A DNA stretch of 61,568 bases from Lamprobacter sp964516305 (GTDB taxonomy: Bacteria; Pseudomonadota; Gammaproteobacteria; Chromatiales; Chromatiaceae), in the NCBI GenBank assembly GCA_964516305.1, contig CAZEZH010000004.1:1-61568 (forward strand). The letters run 5' to 3'. A program made the translations under genes and the position numbers. Positions 51,797-61,429 of the stretch are shown piece after piece. Under the pieces are notes generated by a model that saw nothing but the letters and a program-made list of their open reading frames with translations, made no database searches and had not been told where the DNA came from. The stretch's first letter is position 1; each line of letters starts with the position of its first letter.

Positions 51797-53728
51797 TCAG
51801 GCGGTGAGTCGCTTCTTCATCCAGCTCAGTAGGCCCGGCTCGGCCTCCCAGACGTCACGCATGGCTTCACGGTAGAGCCAGGCCTGATCCTCCCCCCCAG
51901 GGGTAAAGCCTGCATCATCCAGCACTGGGCGTTTGATACGCTTGCGCAGCAGGAAGCGCGGGATGCGCGGCAGGCGATCAACCGCGCTGCTCAGCGCTTG
52001 CGCCGCATGCTCTTGGTGACCCAATCGATAGAGCGCAAGCACCTCGCCATAGGCAAGATCGGCAAGAAGGTCATTCGGGAACCGGCGAGCGAGTTCCAAC
52101 GCCTGCTGATCCGATCGGGAACGCAGGTAATGGTTCATCAACTCGGCACGAGCACCATGGTTGTCTTGCGGATTCAAGGCCAATAGACGCTCGACCGCCG
52201 CTGCAGCGGCCTCCTCGCGTCCCGCCTCGGCCTCGTGCAGATAGGCCCGAAACAACAACCGCAGCGCCGGCCGATTCCGCTCGGCACTCCAAGGCAAGCA
52301 GTTGACGCCAGTTGCAGCGATGGTGGCATCGATGATCGCAAGTGCGCGCTTGTAAAGCGGCCCCAGCAGCGTATGCGAGACCCAGGGCAGACTGCTCTCC
52401 GGATGCTCATAAAGCGCGGTCGCGAGATCATCGAGCACATCCAGGCTGTTGGCCGCATCAGGTTGGGCGCTGAGAAAGCGCATCCAGCCATCCCCATCCC
52501 AAACGGCGCCATCGTCGAGCGCCGAGAGTTGCGTTGCATAGGGCTTTGAGGCAGAAAAGACGCGGCGCCATTCACGCTCGATCGCACGCAGGCTGGTACT
52601 TGGTAGGAGCGCCCCAACCGCGCCGGAGGGCGTCATCACGCGCTCGTTTGGGAACTGCTCCTCCGGAAACAGCGATAACTGATAGCCAGCACCCGCCTGC
52701 AGAGGGTCTTCGAGCGATTCAAGCTGATAGGGCAGCAGCGGCAGCGCGGAAAGCGACCGCACCCAGTGACAGAGTTCAAGCAGCAAGGGGTCCATCGCCG
52801 CGGAATGGCTCGACACGAGCGCTTCTTGAGGATCGACCATGGCTTGCTCGAGGAAGCCGAGAAAACCGGCATCCGCATCGCCGCTGCGCCGCAGTCGATG
52901 GCGCCAGAATTGGGCGCGCGAGCGGGCACGCACATCATCATGGCGTGCCGCAAGCAGCGTGATCTCGAGCAGTGCGGTCGACGGGTTATCCGGGCCATGT
53001 CGCAAGGCCTGCTCGAAGGCTTCGTCGGCGTAGTCGAGTTCGCCTTCGTCCATGAACATCATGGTAAAACGTTGCCAGGCCGCGGCCTTGAGTTCACGAC
53101 TCCCTTCATCGGTCACCCGCAGCAAAAACGCCTGCTTCTTCTTCCAGTGATCGAGCTCATCGAGGGCATCGCAAAGGATGTCCAGCGCCGGCTCGTAACG
53201 GCCATCGAGCGCCCCGATCTCACCCTTGAAGAGCGGCTCGAGCAAGGCCGCAGCACGCCCAGGCCGGTCGTGCTCGAGCCAACGCTCGGCAACCTTGGCC
53301 AAGAGGATCTCGGGCACCGCTCGGCGCCGCAGCGCCTCCTGGATGGCCTCTTCCGGTAGCTCATCGATGAGCAGGTCCCAGATCAGCTCCGGCGGCAGTT
53401 CGGGCAAGGGCCCGAGTGGCTCGCAGCAATCGCCGTAACTGAGTCCAGAACCACAAAAACAGGGCTCATGATCATTCGGCAGTGATAGCGTGCGCGGGCG
53501 CCAGTCGTTATCGGCACGCGGTGTCGCATTCCAGATCGCGACACCGAGCATGGCGGCGAGACGCTCGGCCTCGCCCTCGAACAACTCCGACTCAACGCCT
53601 AACTCGATGGGAATATGAGCCCGAGACCAGGCGATATAGCGCTCAAGGTCACCATCATCCGCGATCTGTCGCACCGCTTCGCGCAGCAGCTGCGCCATAC
53701 GCTGCGGGTCGGTCGTCTCGCTTTGCAT
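51797..53728 (-). CDS. SEC-C zinc-motif protein with helical (TPR-like) repeats
   Basis: A 643-aa soluble protein. A SEC-C type zinc motif lies at residues 88-102 (EPCFCGSGLSYGDCC; C90, C92, C101, C102), similar to the SecA tail but with the last His replaced by Cys. The rest is almost entirely helical, with TPR-like stretches such as LARRFPNDLLADLAYGEVLALYRLG near the C-terminus and FEQALRHGPDNPSTALLEITLL in the middle. Such proteins may bind ribosomes or nascent chains through the zinc motif, but no function is established for this architecture. It is the first gene of the minus-strand run and is divergent from the STAND gene, with 134 bp between them. Confidence 0.8.
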   Translation of the reverse strand: MQSETTDPQRMAQLLREAVRQIADDGDLERYIAWSRAHIPIELGVESELFEGEAERLAAMLGVAIWNATPRADNDWRPRTLSLPNDHEPCFCGSGLSYGDCCEPLGPLPELPPELIWDLLIDELPEEAIQEALRRRAVPEILLAKVAERWLEHDRPGRAAALLEPLFKGEIGALDGRYEPALDILCDALDELDHWKKKQAFLLRVTDEGSRELKAAAWQRFTMMFMDEGELDYADEAFEQALRHGPDNPSTALLEITLLAARHDDVRARSRAQFWRHRLRRSGDADAGFLGFLEQAMVDPQEALVSSHSAAMDPLLLELCHWVRSLSALPLLPYQLESLEDPLQAGAGYQLSLFPEEQFPNERVMTPSGAVGALLPSTSLRAIEREWRRVFSASKPYATQLSALDDGAVWDGDGWMRFLSAQPDAANSLDVLDDLATALYEHPESSLPWVSHTLLGPLYKRALAIIDATIAATGVNCLPWSAERNRPALRLLFRAYLHEAEAGREEAAAAAVERLLALNPQDNHGARAELMNHYLRSRSDQQALELARRFPNDLLADLAYGEVLALYRLGHQEHAAQALSSAVDRLPRIPRFLLRKRIKRPVLDDAGFTPGGEDQAWLYREAMRDVWEAEPGLLSWMKKRLTA

Positions 53729-53862
53729 CAGGGCGCCCTCCGCTGAAGTGGTGCCAACTCGGTCCCGCTCGTGGCATTGTACCCTGACCGACGCGGCGCG
53801 TCTCGACGCCCTGCCGTCCTCGCCCCCTCTGCCGCATCCATCCGGCCTGCTGAACCGAGCAC

Positions 53863-56800
53863 ATGAGCGACAAGTCCGTCAGAATCTTCGTCTCATCACC
53901 CGCCGACGTCGATCATGAGCGCGCTGCGGTCAAGGACATCGTTGATCAGCTCGCGAGCGAATATCTCCCCTACTTCGAGCTGCGCGCGATCCTCTGGGAG
54001 GAAGAGGCACTCACAGCGGATCGTACCTTTCAGGCCGGCCTGACTCAGCCGGAAGACTGCGACATCGTCCTGGTCATCCTTTGGACCCGACTCGGCTCGC
54101 CGCTGCCGCAAGAGCCCTACCGCGGCATGACCGGCACCGAGTGGGAATTCGTCAACGCAGTCGAGGCCTCGGCCCAGACTGGCAACCCCGAGGTGTTGGT
54201 CTACAAGAAGACCACGCCAAAGCTGGTCGACATCACCGACGCTGCGCTCGCACGCGAGGCGGTCGACGACCGACGCCGGCTCGAAGACTTCTTTCGCACA
54301 CACTTCTTCTTCGACGACAACAGCTTTCGCCGCGCCTTCCGCACCTTCGACAACGCCACGGCGTTCCGCGAGCTGGTCTCGACCCAGCTGCGCAAGCTGC
54401 TAAATCGCCGCATCAGCACCGAGCGTCGGGCCAGCACGGGTGATCTGCACTGGCAGGGCAGCCCGTTCCGCCCTGACCGCCCATTCGAGCTCAGCGACGC
54501 GCGCATTTTCACCGGTCGCGAGCAAGAAGTGCGAACACTGCTGCAACGCCTAGAACAACTGAGCGCAGAGGCAGAAAGCCTACTCTTGGTGACCGGCCCT
54601 GGCGGCAGCGGCAAGACCTCATTGCTGCGCGCCGGCATATTGCCCAAATTGACACGCCCGTTCCAGTTCGACGAGATCGCCGCCGTGCGCGAATGCCTCA
54701 TCGACCCCGGCGCCGCTGACGCCGGCCCGACCGCAGCCATCGCCGAGGCACTTTGCGCCCAGCCTGCATTGGCCGAGCCACTTGGGCGCTTTGGCCTGAG
54801 CACGGCCGATCTCCAACGCTTGCTCAGTAGCGACCCCACCCTGGCCGCGCAGCAGATCAGCAGCGCCCTGAAGGCCAGCTCACCGGATTTGACGACCAGC
54901 GGCGGCAGTCGCCTGTTGCTGTTGTTAGACCCGCTCGACGCAGTACTCGAGCGTGCCAATGAAGAGCAGTTGCAGACCTTCGCTTCGGCCCTGCAGGCGC
55001 TGGCCAGCGCCGCAACCCTTTGGGTCATCGCCATTCTGCGCAGTGACGCGCTGCCGGCCCTCGAGCGTCTGCCGGCGCTACAGCCCTTGATCCTGCGGCA
55101 GGGCTGGACTGAGATTGGACCGCCATCGGCCGCACGCATCCGCCAGATCGTTGAGATCCCAGCACGGATCGCCGGCATCGATCTGGACACTGGCAATCTT
55201 GGCGAACGCGAGCTAGTCGAGCATCTCGAGGCCGACGCCAGTCGCATTCGACATTGGCCAGCCTTAGTCCAGCCGGTCCTGGACGCCGCCTATCAGCGCG
55301 CAGCGCAGCGCCAAGCCGCCACCGAAGGAGAGCCATTACGGCTTTCCAGCGCCGACTACCTCGCCGGCGGCGGAATCCATGGCCATGTGCTCCGGCGCGC
55401 AGCCGCGGTCTGGGCTGAACTCGATCCGGAGGCGCGCTCGGCACTGCCAAGGCTATGCCGGGCGCTGATCAGCCTCGAGGGCGGCGCCAGCGGCCGGGCC
55501 ACCAAACGCTATGGCAGCCTCGAGCTGCTGCGCCAAGATCCAGCCTGCGCACGGCTGCTGCAGCGCCTGATCGAGACCCGACTGGTCATCGCCGAAGGGC
55601 TGCGCGACCCGACCCTGACTATCCGCTGCGAGCCGCCTGACTACCGGTTGCGCTCCGAACTTGCCAGCGTCTGGCGCCAGACCCGCGAGGAGTGGCGCCA
55701 GCGCTGGCGTCGACTGCGCCGACGCGGGCCAAACCCACAGCCAGAACCAGAACCAGAACCAAAACCAAAACCAGCCGACCAGGACGCCGGCGAGCAGGCA
55801 CTGCAACAAGCCAGCCGCAAAGCGCCTGCAGTTGTCGACAAGGCATTGAGCGGAGGCTCGACGGCAGCCTCACCCGAAGATTTAGCTGCAAGCTCAACGG
55901 CAACAGCGCGCGACATAAGGAGCACAAGAACAGACAGCACCACGGAGGCAGCGCTGGGCGCGGCGCCCTCCACGAGTGATGTGCTCGCGGCCAACGCCAG
56001 CCAAGAAGCAGAGGCCGATAGCGACCGCCAGGACTGGCGCCATTACCGCGCGGTGGTGAGCTTCAGTCATCCGGCATTACTCACGCTCTGGGAGCCCGTG
56101 CGCGACTGGCTCGCCGTCCCGACCAATCGGCAGTTGCTGGCGCGGCGCTTTCAGCTCGACCGACAGGCGCAGCTCTGGAAGCGGACCAACTGCAACAGCG
56201 AGTATCTGCTGCGCGATGTCGGCTCGGCGGAGGCGGAAGCACTGCGCGCAACCTACGCCGATGAGCTGGAGCCACTGGAGCGCGAACTCATCGCCCAATC
56301 AAAGGCCAATCTCGCCTTCCTCCGCCGACGCAGCCGTTTGGTGCGCGCGGTCGGCGCCGTGCTCGCCGCACTGATGCTGCTCTCAGTGATCTCGGCCGGC
56401 CTGGCCTACCGCGCGTATGCCGACGCCCAGGCCAACCTCAGCCGCAGTAAGCTCAACGAGGCTAACCTCTCGATCACCCGCGGCAACACCCCGCAGGCCG
56501 TCGATCTGGCACTGAGTGCCGGCGCCGACCTGCCACAGCGGGCGGTGCAAACCCTGGGCATCGCCTTTAGCAACAACCGGATGATCGCCATGGCCCCAGC
56601 CCCAAGCCCGGTTCCGGATCAGCCTCGCATCCCGGCCTTCAGCGACCAGGGCTCTCAGCTGGCAACCTTCCTGCCCAGCGGAGCGGCGGTCCTGCTCGAG
56701 CTTCACCAAGGCCGCTTTGAGCGTGCACAGGTGCTCGCCGATGCCGAGCTGGGCCTGCATACGCTGGTCTTCGGACCTGACAGCCAGGCCTTTGGCATCA

Positions 56801-59001
56801 GTCGAGAGGGCGTCTGGCGCCTACCGGTCAACACCGACCCCAAGCCAGACTATGCCTGCGGAGCTGCACCGGGGCTGAGCTTCACACTCGATAGCAGTCG
56901 TCAACGCCTTGCGCTGAGCCGCGACAAGGGCGAAGGGAAGCATGGCCTTTGCGTGCTCGACTTGACACAGCCGGGCCGGATCATCCTTGAGAAGGTACTC
57001 GAGGACGGCCCGATCCGAAGCCTCAGCTTTTCGCCTGACGGCCGAGCACTGCTGACCGCCGCCAGCATCGGTCGCACCCGTCTCATCGACCTCGACTCCG
57101 GCAGCATCAAGCGCTCGCTGCCGGCCGATGGCCCGCTCGGTCGCCCATTCGATCGGGCCGTCTTCGATGCCAGTGGCGAGCGCATCGCCATCGCCGCCGC
57201 CGACGAGCGGATTCGCCTCTACCACAGCACAGGCGAGCCCATCACCGAGCTCTCCTCGGCGCGGATCGGCGGGCGGATATTCGCCATGCATCGCAGTGCG
57301 GTACGCGACCTCGCCTTCGACCCGTCCGGCGCCTTTTTGGTCGCCGCAGATGACGAAGGGCAGATCGTGCGTTGGACCCTGAATCAGGATGCCGCGGGCG
57401 CAGCGAGCGAAGCGCAGGTCTTCGATCAGGCAGTGGTCTTGAACAGCCATCGACTGAGCGCTGGAACCCTGCGCATCGTCGAGCCACCCGCCGCGACTGA
57501 GCTCAATGAGAGCCTGGTCCTGAGCGCATCGCTAGACGGCACCGCCAAGCTAACCGGCTTGCAGACCGGGAAGTCCCTGGCCGTACTTGGCCATGATGCC
57601 GCGATCAAGAACGCTGGATTCCACGCCCAAGGGACGCGCGTCGCGACCTTCTCCGCGCGCGATGAGAGTGTTCGCCTTTGGAGCGTGACACCGGTCTCCC
57701 AGCTCGCCTATCGGCTGCAGCACCCAGACCACGTCTGGGCTGTCGAGACTGCCATCGCCCCACCCGCGATCGCCCGTGGCACCGACACGCTGATGCTCGC
57801 CACAGCCGGCTTCGATGGCGGCGTGCGCGTCTGGCGCTACGGTCGCGATGACTCGAGCAGCGGACCAGAGCCATGGGTCGAATTCCTCGATGAGGGGCCG
57901 ACCCGCCCGGCACGGCAGGTGCGGTTCTCGCCCTCCGGGCGTCGGCTCGCTTCGGCCCACAAGGACGGTACCGCACGCATCGCCGACCTCGTCAACAAGC
58001 GCATCGACTGCCGACTGCAAGTCACTCAATCACCGCTTGGCGAGGTCTACAACGCACTCTTCAGCCCGGATGCCGGTTGGCTACTGACCACCTCCAACGA
58101 CCGCGCCGAGCCGGTGCGCGCCTTCTCTACCGAGACCTGCGAGCCGCTGGCGACAAACAATGCGCTGCGGCACAGTGGAGCACCAATCGACGCCGCGGCA
58201 CTGCTGCAAACCGCAGCAGGTACGCTGATCGCAACCGGTGACGAAACCGGCATGCTGCGTCTCGCCGAGCGCTCGCAAGCCGGTCCGTGGCAGCACCTCT
58301 GCGAGACCGATGTCGGCGTCGGCGCCATCGGCGACATCGCGCTGAGCCGTGATGGGAGCCAAGTCGCCATCGCCGGCGAGGCCGATCGTTCAGCCCTCAT
58401 CAAACTCGATCTGGCGGCGCTGAAGGCGACTGACCAAAGCGCCTCGCCCAACCGCGGCTGTGGTCAGATCCGCTACCTCGACGGACATAGCGGTCGGGTC
58501 TACAGCATCACCTTCGCGCCCGACAGCAAGCAGATCCTGACGGCATCGCTCGACAAGACCGCTCGCCTCTGGAGCCCTCAAGGGGACGCGATCGCGATCC
58601 TCGCGGACCATCAAGATCGCATCTATCGGGCTGAGTTCAGCCCGGATGGCCAGTGGATACTGACCGGCTCACGCGATGGCAGTATCCGCATCTGGAAACG
58701 CCCAACCGGCAGCAGCCAGCAGGTCCAGACGCTATCGACCTTTCTGCCCTTGGAGGCCGACGCCGGTGGCGTTGCCAATGCCGTGTTCAGTCCCGATGGG
58801 CATTATGTGGCCGGCGCCTACTGGGAGAACGCCGCCATTCTCTGGCGGCTCTGGGCCGAGGATGGCCAAGCGATCGGCAGCGAGAGTGAGGATTGGGGCC
58901 CAGATCGGTCTCATCTTGCGCTGGTTCAGGAGGCCTATCGGTTCCGCCGCGATAACAAGGTCGCTGAGCCCAAGTCCAACGATCTGGAGCCGAGCGACTG
59001 A
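53863..59001 (+). CDS. DUF4062 - nSTAND1 NTPase - TM - WD40 giant protein (NLR-like)
   Basis: A 1712-aa multidomain protein. Residues about 6-115 are DUF4062 (VRIFVSSPADVDHERAAV to LVYKK), a predicted TIR/SIR2-adjacent effector or sensor fold often fused to STAND ATPases. Residues about 215-600 are a STAND-type P-loop NTPase: Walker A GPGGSGKTS at 245-253, a Walker B-like RLLLLLDPLD at 350-359, and the downstream helical motif GGGIHGHVLRRAAAVWAEL typical of nSTAND1. A Pro-Glu/Pro-Lys linker (about 624-637) and a disordered Ser/Ala-rich region follow, then one transmembrane helix (about 829-853). A WD40 beta-propeller array runs from about 895 to 1695, with repeats such as FSPDGQWILTGSRDGSIRIWK and FAPDSKQILTASLDKTARLW. 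This is the tripartite effector-STAND-sensor layout of NLR-like signalling and antiphage proteins. The defence role is inference. Confidence 0.88.
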   Translation: MSDKSVRIFVSSPADVDHERAAVKDIVDQLASEYLPYFELRAILWEEEALTADRTFQAGLTQPEDCDIVLVILWTRLGSPLPQEPYRGMTGTEWEFVNAVEASAQTGNPEVLVYKKTTPKLVDITDAALAREAVDDRRRLEDFFRTHFFFDDNSFRRAFRTFDNATAFRELVSTQLRKLLNRRISTERRASTGDLHWQGSPFRPDRPFELSDARIFTGREQEVRTLLQRLEQLSAEAESLLLVTGPGGSGKTSLLRAGILPKLTRPFQFDEIAAVRECLIDPGAADAGPTAAIAEALCAQPALAEPLGRFGLSTADLQRLLSSDPTLAAQQISSALKASSPDLTTSGGSRLLLLLDPLDAVLERANEEQLQTFASALQALASAATLWVIAILRSDALPALERLPALQPLILRQGWTEIGPPSAARIRQIVEIPARIAGIDLDTGNLGERELVEHLEADASRIRHWPALVQPVLDAAYQRAAQRQAATEGEPLRLSSADYLAGGGIHGHVLRRAAAVWAELDPEARSALPRLCRALISLEGGASGRATKRYGSLELLRQDPACARLLQRLIETRLVIAEGLRDPTLTIRCEPPDYRLRSELASVWRQTREEWRQRWRRLRRRGPNPQPEPEPEPKPKPADQDAGEQALQQASRKAPAVVDKALSGGSTAASPEDLAASSTATARDIRSTRTDSTTEAALGAAPSTSDVLAANASQEAEADSDRQDWRHYRAVVSFSHPALLTLWEPVRDWLAVPTNRQLLARRFQLDRQAQLWKRTNCNSEYLLRDVGSAEAEALRATYADELEPLERELIAQSKANLAFLRRRSRLVRAVGAVLAALMLLSVISAGLAYRAYADAQANLSRSKLNEANLSITRGNTPQAVDLALSAGADLPQRAVQTLGIAFSNNRMIAMAPAPSPVPDQPRIPAFSDQGSQLATFLPSGAAVLLELHQGRFERAQVLADAELGLHTLVFGPDSQAFGISREGVWRLPVNTDPKPDYACGAAPGLSFTLDSSRQRLALSRDKGEGKHGLCVLDLTQPGRIILEKVLEDGPIRSLSFSPDGRALLTAASIGRTRLIDLDSGSIKRSLPADGPLGRPFDRAVFDASGERIAIAAADERIRLYHSTGEPITELSSARIGGRIFAMHRSAVRDLAFDPSGAFLVAADDEGQIVRWTLNQDAAGAASEAQVFDQAVVLNSHRLSAGTLRIVEPPAATELNESLVLSASLDGTAKLTGLQTGKSLAVLGHDAAIKNAGFHAQGTRVATFSARDESVRLWSVTPVSQLAYRLQHPDHVWAVETAIAPPAIARGTDTLMLATAGFDGGVRVWRYGRDDSSSGPEPWVEFLDEGPTRPARQVRFSPSGRRLASAHKDGTARIADLVNKRIDCRLQVTQSPLGEVYNALFSPDAGWLLTTSNDRAEPVRAFSTETCEPLATNNALRHSGAPIDAAALLQTAAGTLIATGDETGMLRLAERSQAGPWQHLCETDVGVGAIGDIALSRDGSQVAIAGEADRSALIKLDLAALKATDQSASPNRGCGQIRYLDGHSGRVYSITFAPDSKQILTASLDKTARLWSPQGDAIAILADHQDRIYRAEFSPDGQWILTGSRDGSIRIWKRPTGSSQQVQTLSTFLPLEADAGGVANAVFSPDGHYVAGAYWENAAILWRLWAEDGQAIGSESEDWGPDRSHLALVQEAYRFRRDNKVAEPKSNDLEPSD
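55735..55773 (+). repeat. CCAGAA/CCAAAA hexamer repeat inside the STAND gene
   Basis: About six tandem hexanucleotides (CCAGAA x3, CCAAAA x2, with degenerate ends) encode a Pro-Glu/Pro-Lys linker. The unit length preserves the frame, so copy number could vary without breaking the protein. Confidence 0.85.
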
Positions 59002-59041
59002 TGCGCAGCCTGTCCAGGATATCTCACTCGGGCGTTGAGCC

Positions 59042-60609
59042 ATGAGCCCAAAAAGAGCACCTGAACTGCAGATCAGCGCGGGGAAATTAGGCAACAACCG
59101 CAAGCTGTGGATTGGGCGCTGGCCTGGCCTTGGCCTCGGTCTGGCACTCATCCTGCTCGGTTTGATCACAACTCAGATCCAGCTGCGGGATACCGACATC
59201 GCCGTCTATGCAACGGCAGCCGAGCGCGTCTTCAGCGAGGCCGAAGACCCTTACCCACGACGCCCCGGGGATGTGCTGCCCTTCACCTATCCACCGACCG
59301 CGCTGCCGCTGCTCTATCCAATCGCCGGCCTGAGCCTCGAGCAGCTAGCCAAGACGATGCTCGTGCTCAACCTGCTGCTGACCCTGGTGGTGATGGTCGT
59401 CATCGTCGGCGATCTGGCGCGCGACGATCCGAGCGGCAAGCTGCGCTTCTGGGGACCGCTCTATATCGCGGGCTTCGGCGGACTCTATCTGAACCTGCAA
59501 TTCGGTCAGGTCAACCTCTTGCTCCTGCTGCTGATCTGGGGCTTTTGGCGCGCACTACGTGGCAATCACGAAGGCGCTAGCGCCGGCGCCTGGCTCGCGC
59601 TCGGCTGCATCGCCAAGCCGCACTATGTGCTGCTCGGCCTCGGCGCCGGGCCGCTGCCGCGACTCAGGTTGGTCATCGGCGGTCTGGTCGCGGGCGGTCT
59701 GCTCATCGTACTCAGCCTCTGGATCGCGCCGAGCGGCAGCTGGACCTCCTGGTGGCAGGATATCGTCGCCACCACCAGCCTGACCCAGCTGCCACCCGGC
59801 CATAGTTCGATTGCCGCGCCCTGGAATCGCAGCCTGGCCGGCGCTATTGCACGTTTTCTGGTGCCAAACAAGTTCAGTAGCATCATCGCCGATGATCCGG
59901 CCCTGGCCGCACGACTCACCGGTAGCGCGATACTGATCGTCATCGGCGCCACCGGCGCGATGCTATGGCGCTCGATGCGACGGAGCCTGACGGCNNNNNN
60001 NNNNNNNNNNNNNNNNNNNNNNNNNNNNNNNNNNNNNNNNNNNNNNNNNNNNNNNNNNNNNNNNNNNNNNNNNNNNNNNNNNNNNNNNNNNNNNTCATCG
60101 GCGCCACCGGCGCGATGCTATGGCGCTCGATGCGACGGAGCCTGACGGCCATGCAAGCGATCGCGGCAACGAGTCAGGCGGCGCGAACCGGCACCGACGA
60201 CGCCGCCAGATGGAGACCCGTGCGTCGATCTCGTCACAGCCACCGCTTCGCGCAGCCGCGCGGCGCGGTCGATCACGACCTGGAGCTTTCGCTGATCAGC
60301 ATCACCGTGTTCCTGATCGCGCCAGCAAGCTGGACCCATCACCTGGTGCTCTTGTTGCCGGCTGCGTTGGTCCTGCTGCGCGACCGGCTTCTGGCTCCCG
60401 GCCTCGCAGCTAGCAGCCGCGTCGCCGCCGGTTTGGTCCTAGCGGTGCTTGCCCTCACCGTCGACGACCTGATCCCGCGTGCAATCCGGGTCAGCTCACT
60501 GCCGCTGATGTCACTGATGACCGTTGCCGTCATCGGACTCTGGATGCTCCTCGCAGAACAACTCTGGCACCGTAGCGGACGTCGGAGCCGAGCTGGGCAT
60601 CTTGGATAG
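59042..60609 (+). CDS. DUF2029/GT87-family membrane glycosyltransferase-like protein, interrupted by an assembly gap
   Basis: A polytopic membrane protein of the DUF2029/GT87 family (polyprenyl-phosphate-mannose-type glycosyltransferases). It shows an N-terminal helix (LGLGLALILLGLITTQ), a first loop with DTDIAVYATAAERVFSEAEDPY and FTYPPTALPLLYP, and later FGQVNLLLLLLIWGFW and CIAKPHYVLLGLG. The frame runs into 100 N at 59995-60094. The 55 bp on either side of the N-run are identical; collapsing them and the N-run (155 bp) gives one continuous frame of 470 codons ending at TAG 60607, with further membrane helices. The gene is therefore probably intact in the organism. The acceptor and sugar are unknown. 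It lies 40 bp after the STAND gene. Confidence 0.75.
59940..59994 (+). repeat. 55-bp duplicate at the left side of the N-gap
   Basis: Identical to 60095-60149. Together they flank the 100-N run and are best explained as the same 55 bp placed at the end of one contig and the start of the next. Confidence 0.95.
59995..60094. other. 100-N scaffold gap, probably artefactual
   Basis: Exactly 100 N, the conventional placeholder for a gap of unknown size. Because identical 55-bp ends abut it, the contigs most likely overlap and the true gap length is zero or negative. Confidence 0.9.
60095..60149 (+). repeat. 55-bp duplicate at the right side of the N-gap
   Basis: Identical to 59940-59994. Reading the two copies as one keeps the DUF2029/GT87 frame open across the join. 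Confidence 0.95.
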
Positions 60610-60789
60610 CAGCCTGATGTTCCTGGTCCTGGTGACCGGTACCCTCCAGGACGCAAAGACGGCAGCGAGGTTATCCGCATCATCTTGGCACGCCGCGCCA
60701 AACCGAAAGGGAAGAACTGCTATGAACAGAACCGCTCACCAGTAACCGATGAGCAAAGGACAATACTCAAGACACTTGCCACCCCCTGA
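60610..60789 (+). pseudogene. decayed BrnT-like toxin remnant
   Basis: A short frame directly after the preceding stop codon contains DGSEVIRIILARRAKPKGKN and ends at TGA 60787. This resembles the C-terminus of BrnT ribonuclease toxins, which end in an I-R-I-I-S-A-R-x-A-type strand followed by a basic helix. There is no start codon at the expected distance. A hydrophobic stretch reminiscent of the preceding BrnT strand (MFLVLVTG) lies in another frame, suggesting a frameshifted leftover. No BrnA antitoxin gene follows. The call rests on a short motif and is tentative. Confidence 0.35.
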
Positions 60790-60822
60790 ATCCTTCGAAA
60801 CTGAGCACGAGAGCAACGCAGC

Positions 60823-61428
60823 ATGTGGGACCAACGCTTCGACCGCGACGACTACCTCTACGGCACCGAGCCGAGTCAATTCCTAGTGGCGCAGCGTGAT
60901 CGGCTGCGGTCGAGTCAGCGCGCGCTATTAGTCGCCGAGGGCGAGGGGCGCAATGCTGTCTACCTCGCCGAACAAGGGCTCGAGGTCACGGCTTTGGATA
61001 GCTCCCGGGTAGCCTTGGCCAAGGCGCAACGGCTGGCTGCGGAGCGTGGAGTCGAGGTCGATTTTCGCTACGCCGACCTCGCCCATTGGCAGTGGGAGCC
61101 CGATGCCTACGACCTGGTCGTGGCCATCTTCATCCAGTTCGCCGATCCCGCGCTCCGGGCCGCCATCTTCGCCGGTATGCATGAGACTCTAAGCCCCGGA
61201 GGCCTGCTACTGCTGCATGGCTTCACGCCGGCCCAGCTTACCTACGGCACCGGTGGCCCGCCCTGTGCCGAACTCCTGTACACGCCCGAGCTGCTGCGCA
61301 ATGCCTTCGCCAAGATGGAGCTCCTGCAGCTCGACGAGTATGAGCTCGAGCTCCAGGAAGGCAGCGGCCATGCCGGGCAGGCCGCGCTGATCGATCTGGT
61401 TGCTCGCCTGCCCGTCGCCGCCGAGTAA
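60823..61428 (+). CDS. class I SAM-dependent methyltransferase
   Basis: A 201-aa Rossmann-fold methyltransferase similar to TehB/thiopurine-type small-molecule methyltransferases. It starts MWDQRFDRDDYLYGTEPSQFL, the usual opening of this family. Motif I is LLVAEGEGRNAVYLAEQGLEV, with the acidic residue that ends beta-2 in TALDSS. YADLAHWQW, DLVVAIFIQF and LSPGGLLLLHGF are later motifs. The substrate is unknown. ATG 60823 matches the family N-terminus. Its stop is one base before the next start. Confidence 0.92.
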   Translation: MWDQRFDRDDYLYGTEPSQFLVAQRDRLRSSQRALLVAEGEGRNAVYLAEQGLEVTALDSSRVALAKAQRLAAERGVEVDFRYADLAHWQWEPDAYDLVVAIFIQFADPALRAAIFAGMHETLSPGGLLLLHGFTPAQLTYGTGGPPCAELLYTPELLRNAFAKMELLQLDEYELELQEGSGHAGQAALIDLVARLPVAAE

Positions 61429-61429
61429 G

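Noticed and set aside
59042..60609. GT87/DUF2029 gene as a pseudogene or two genes
   Set aside because: The break coincides with an N-run flanked by identical 55-bp ends, and the frame is restored on collapsing them.
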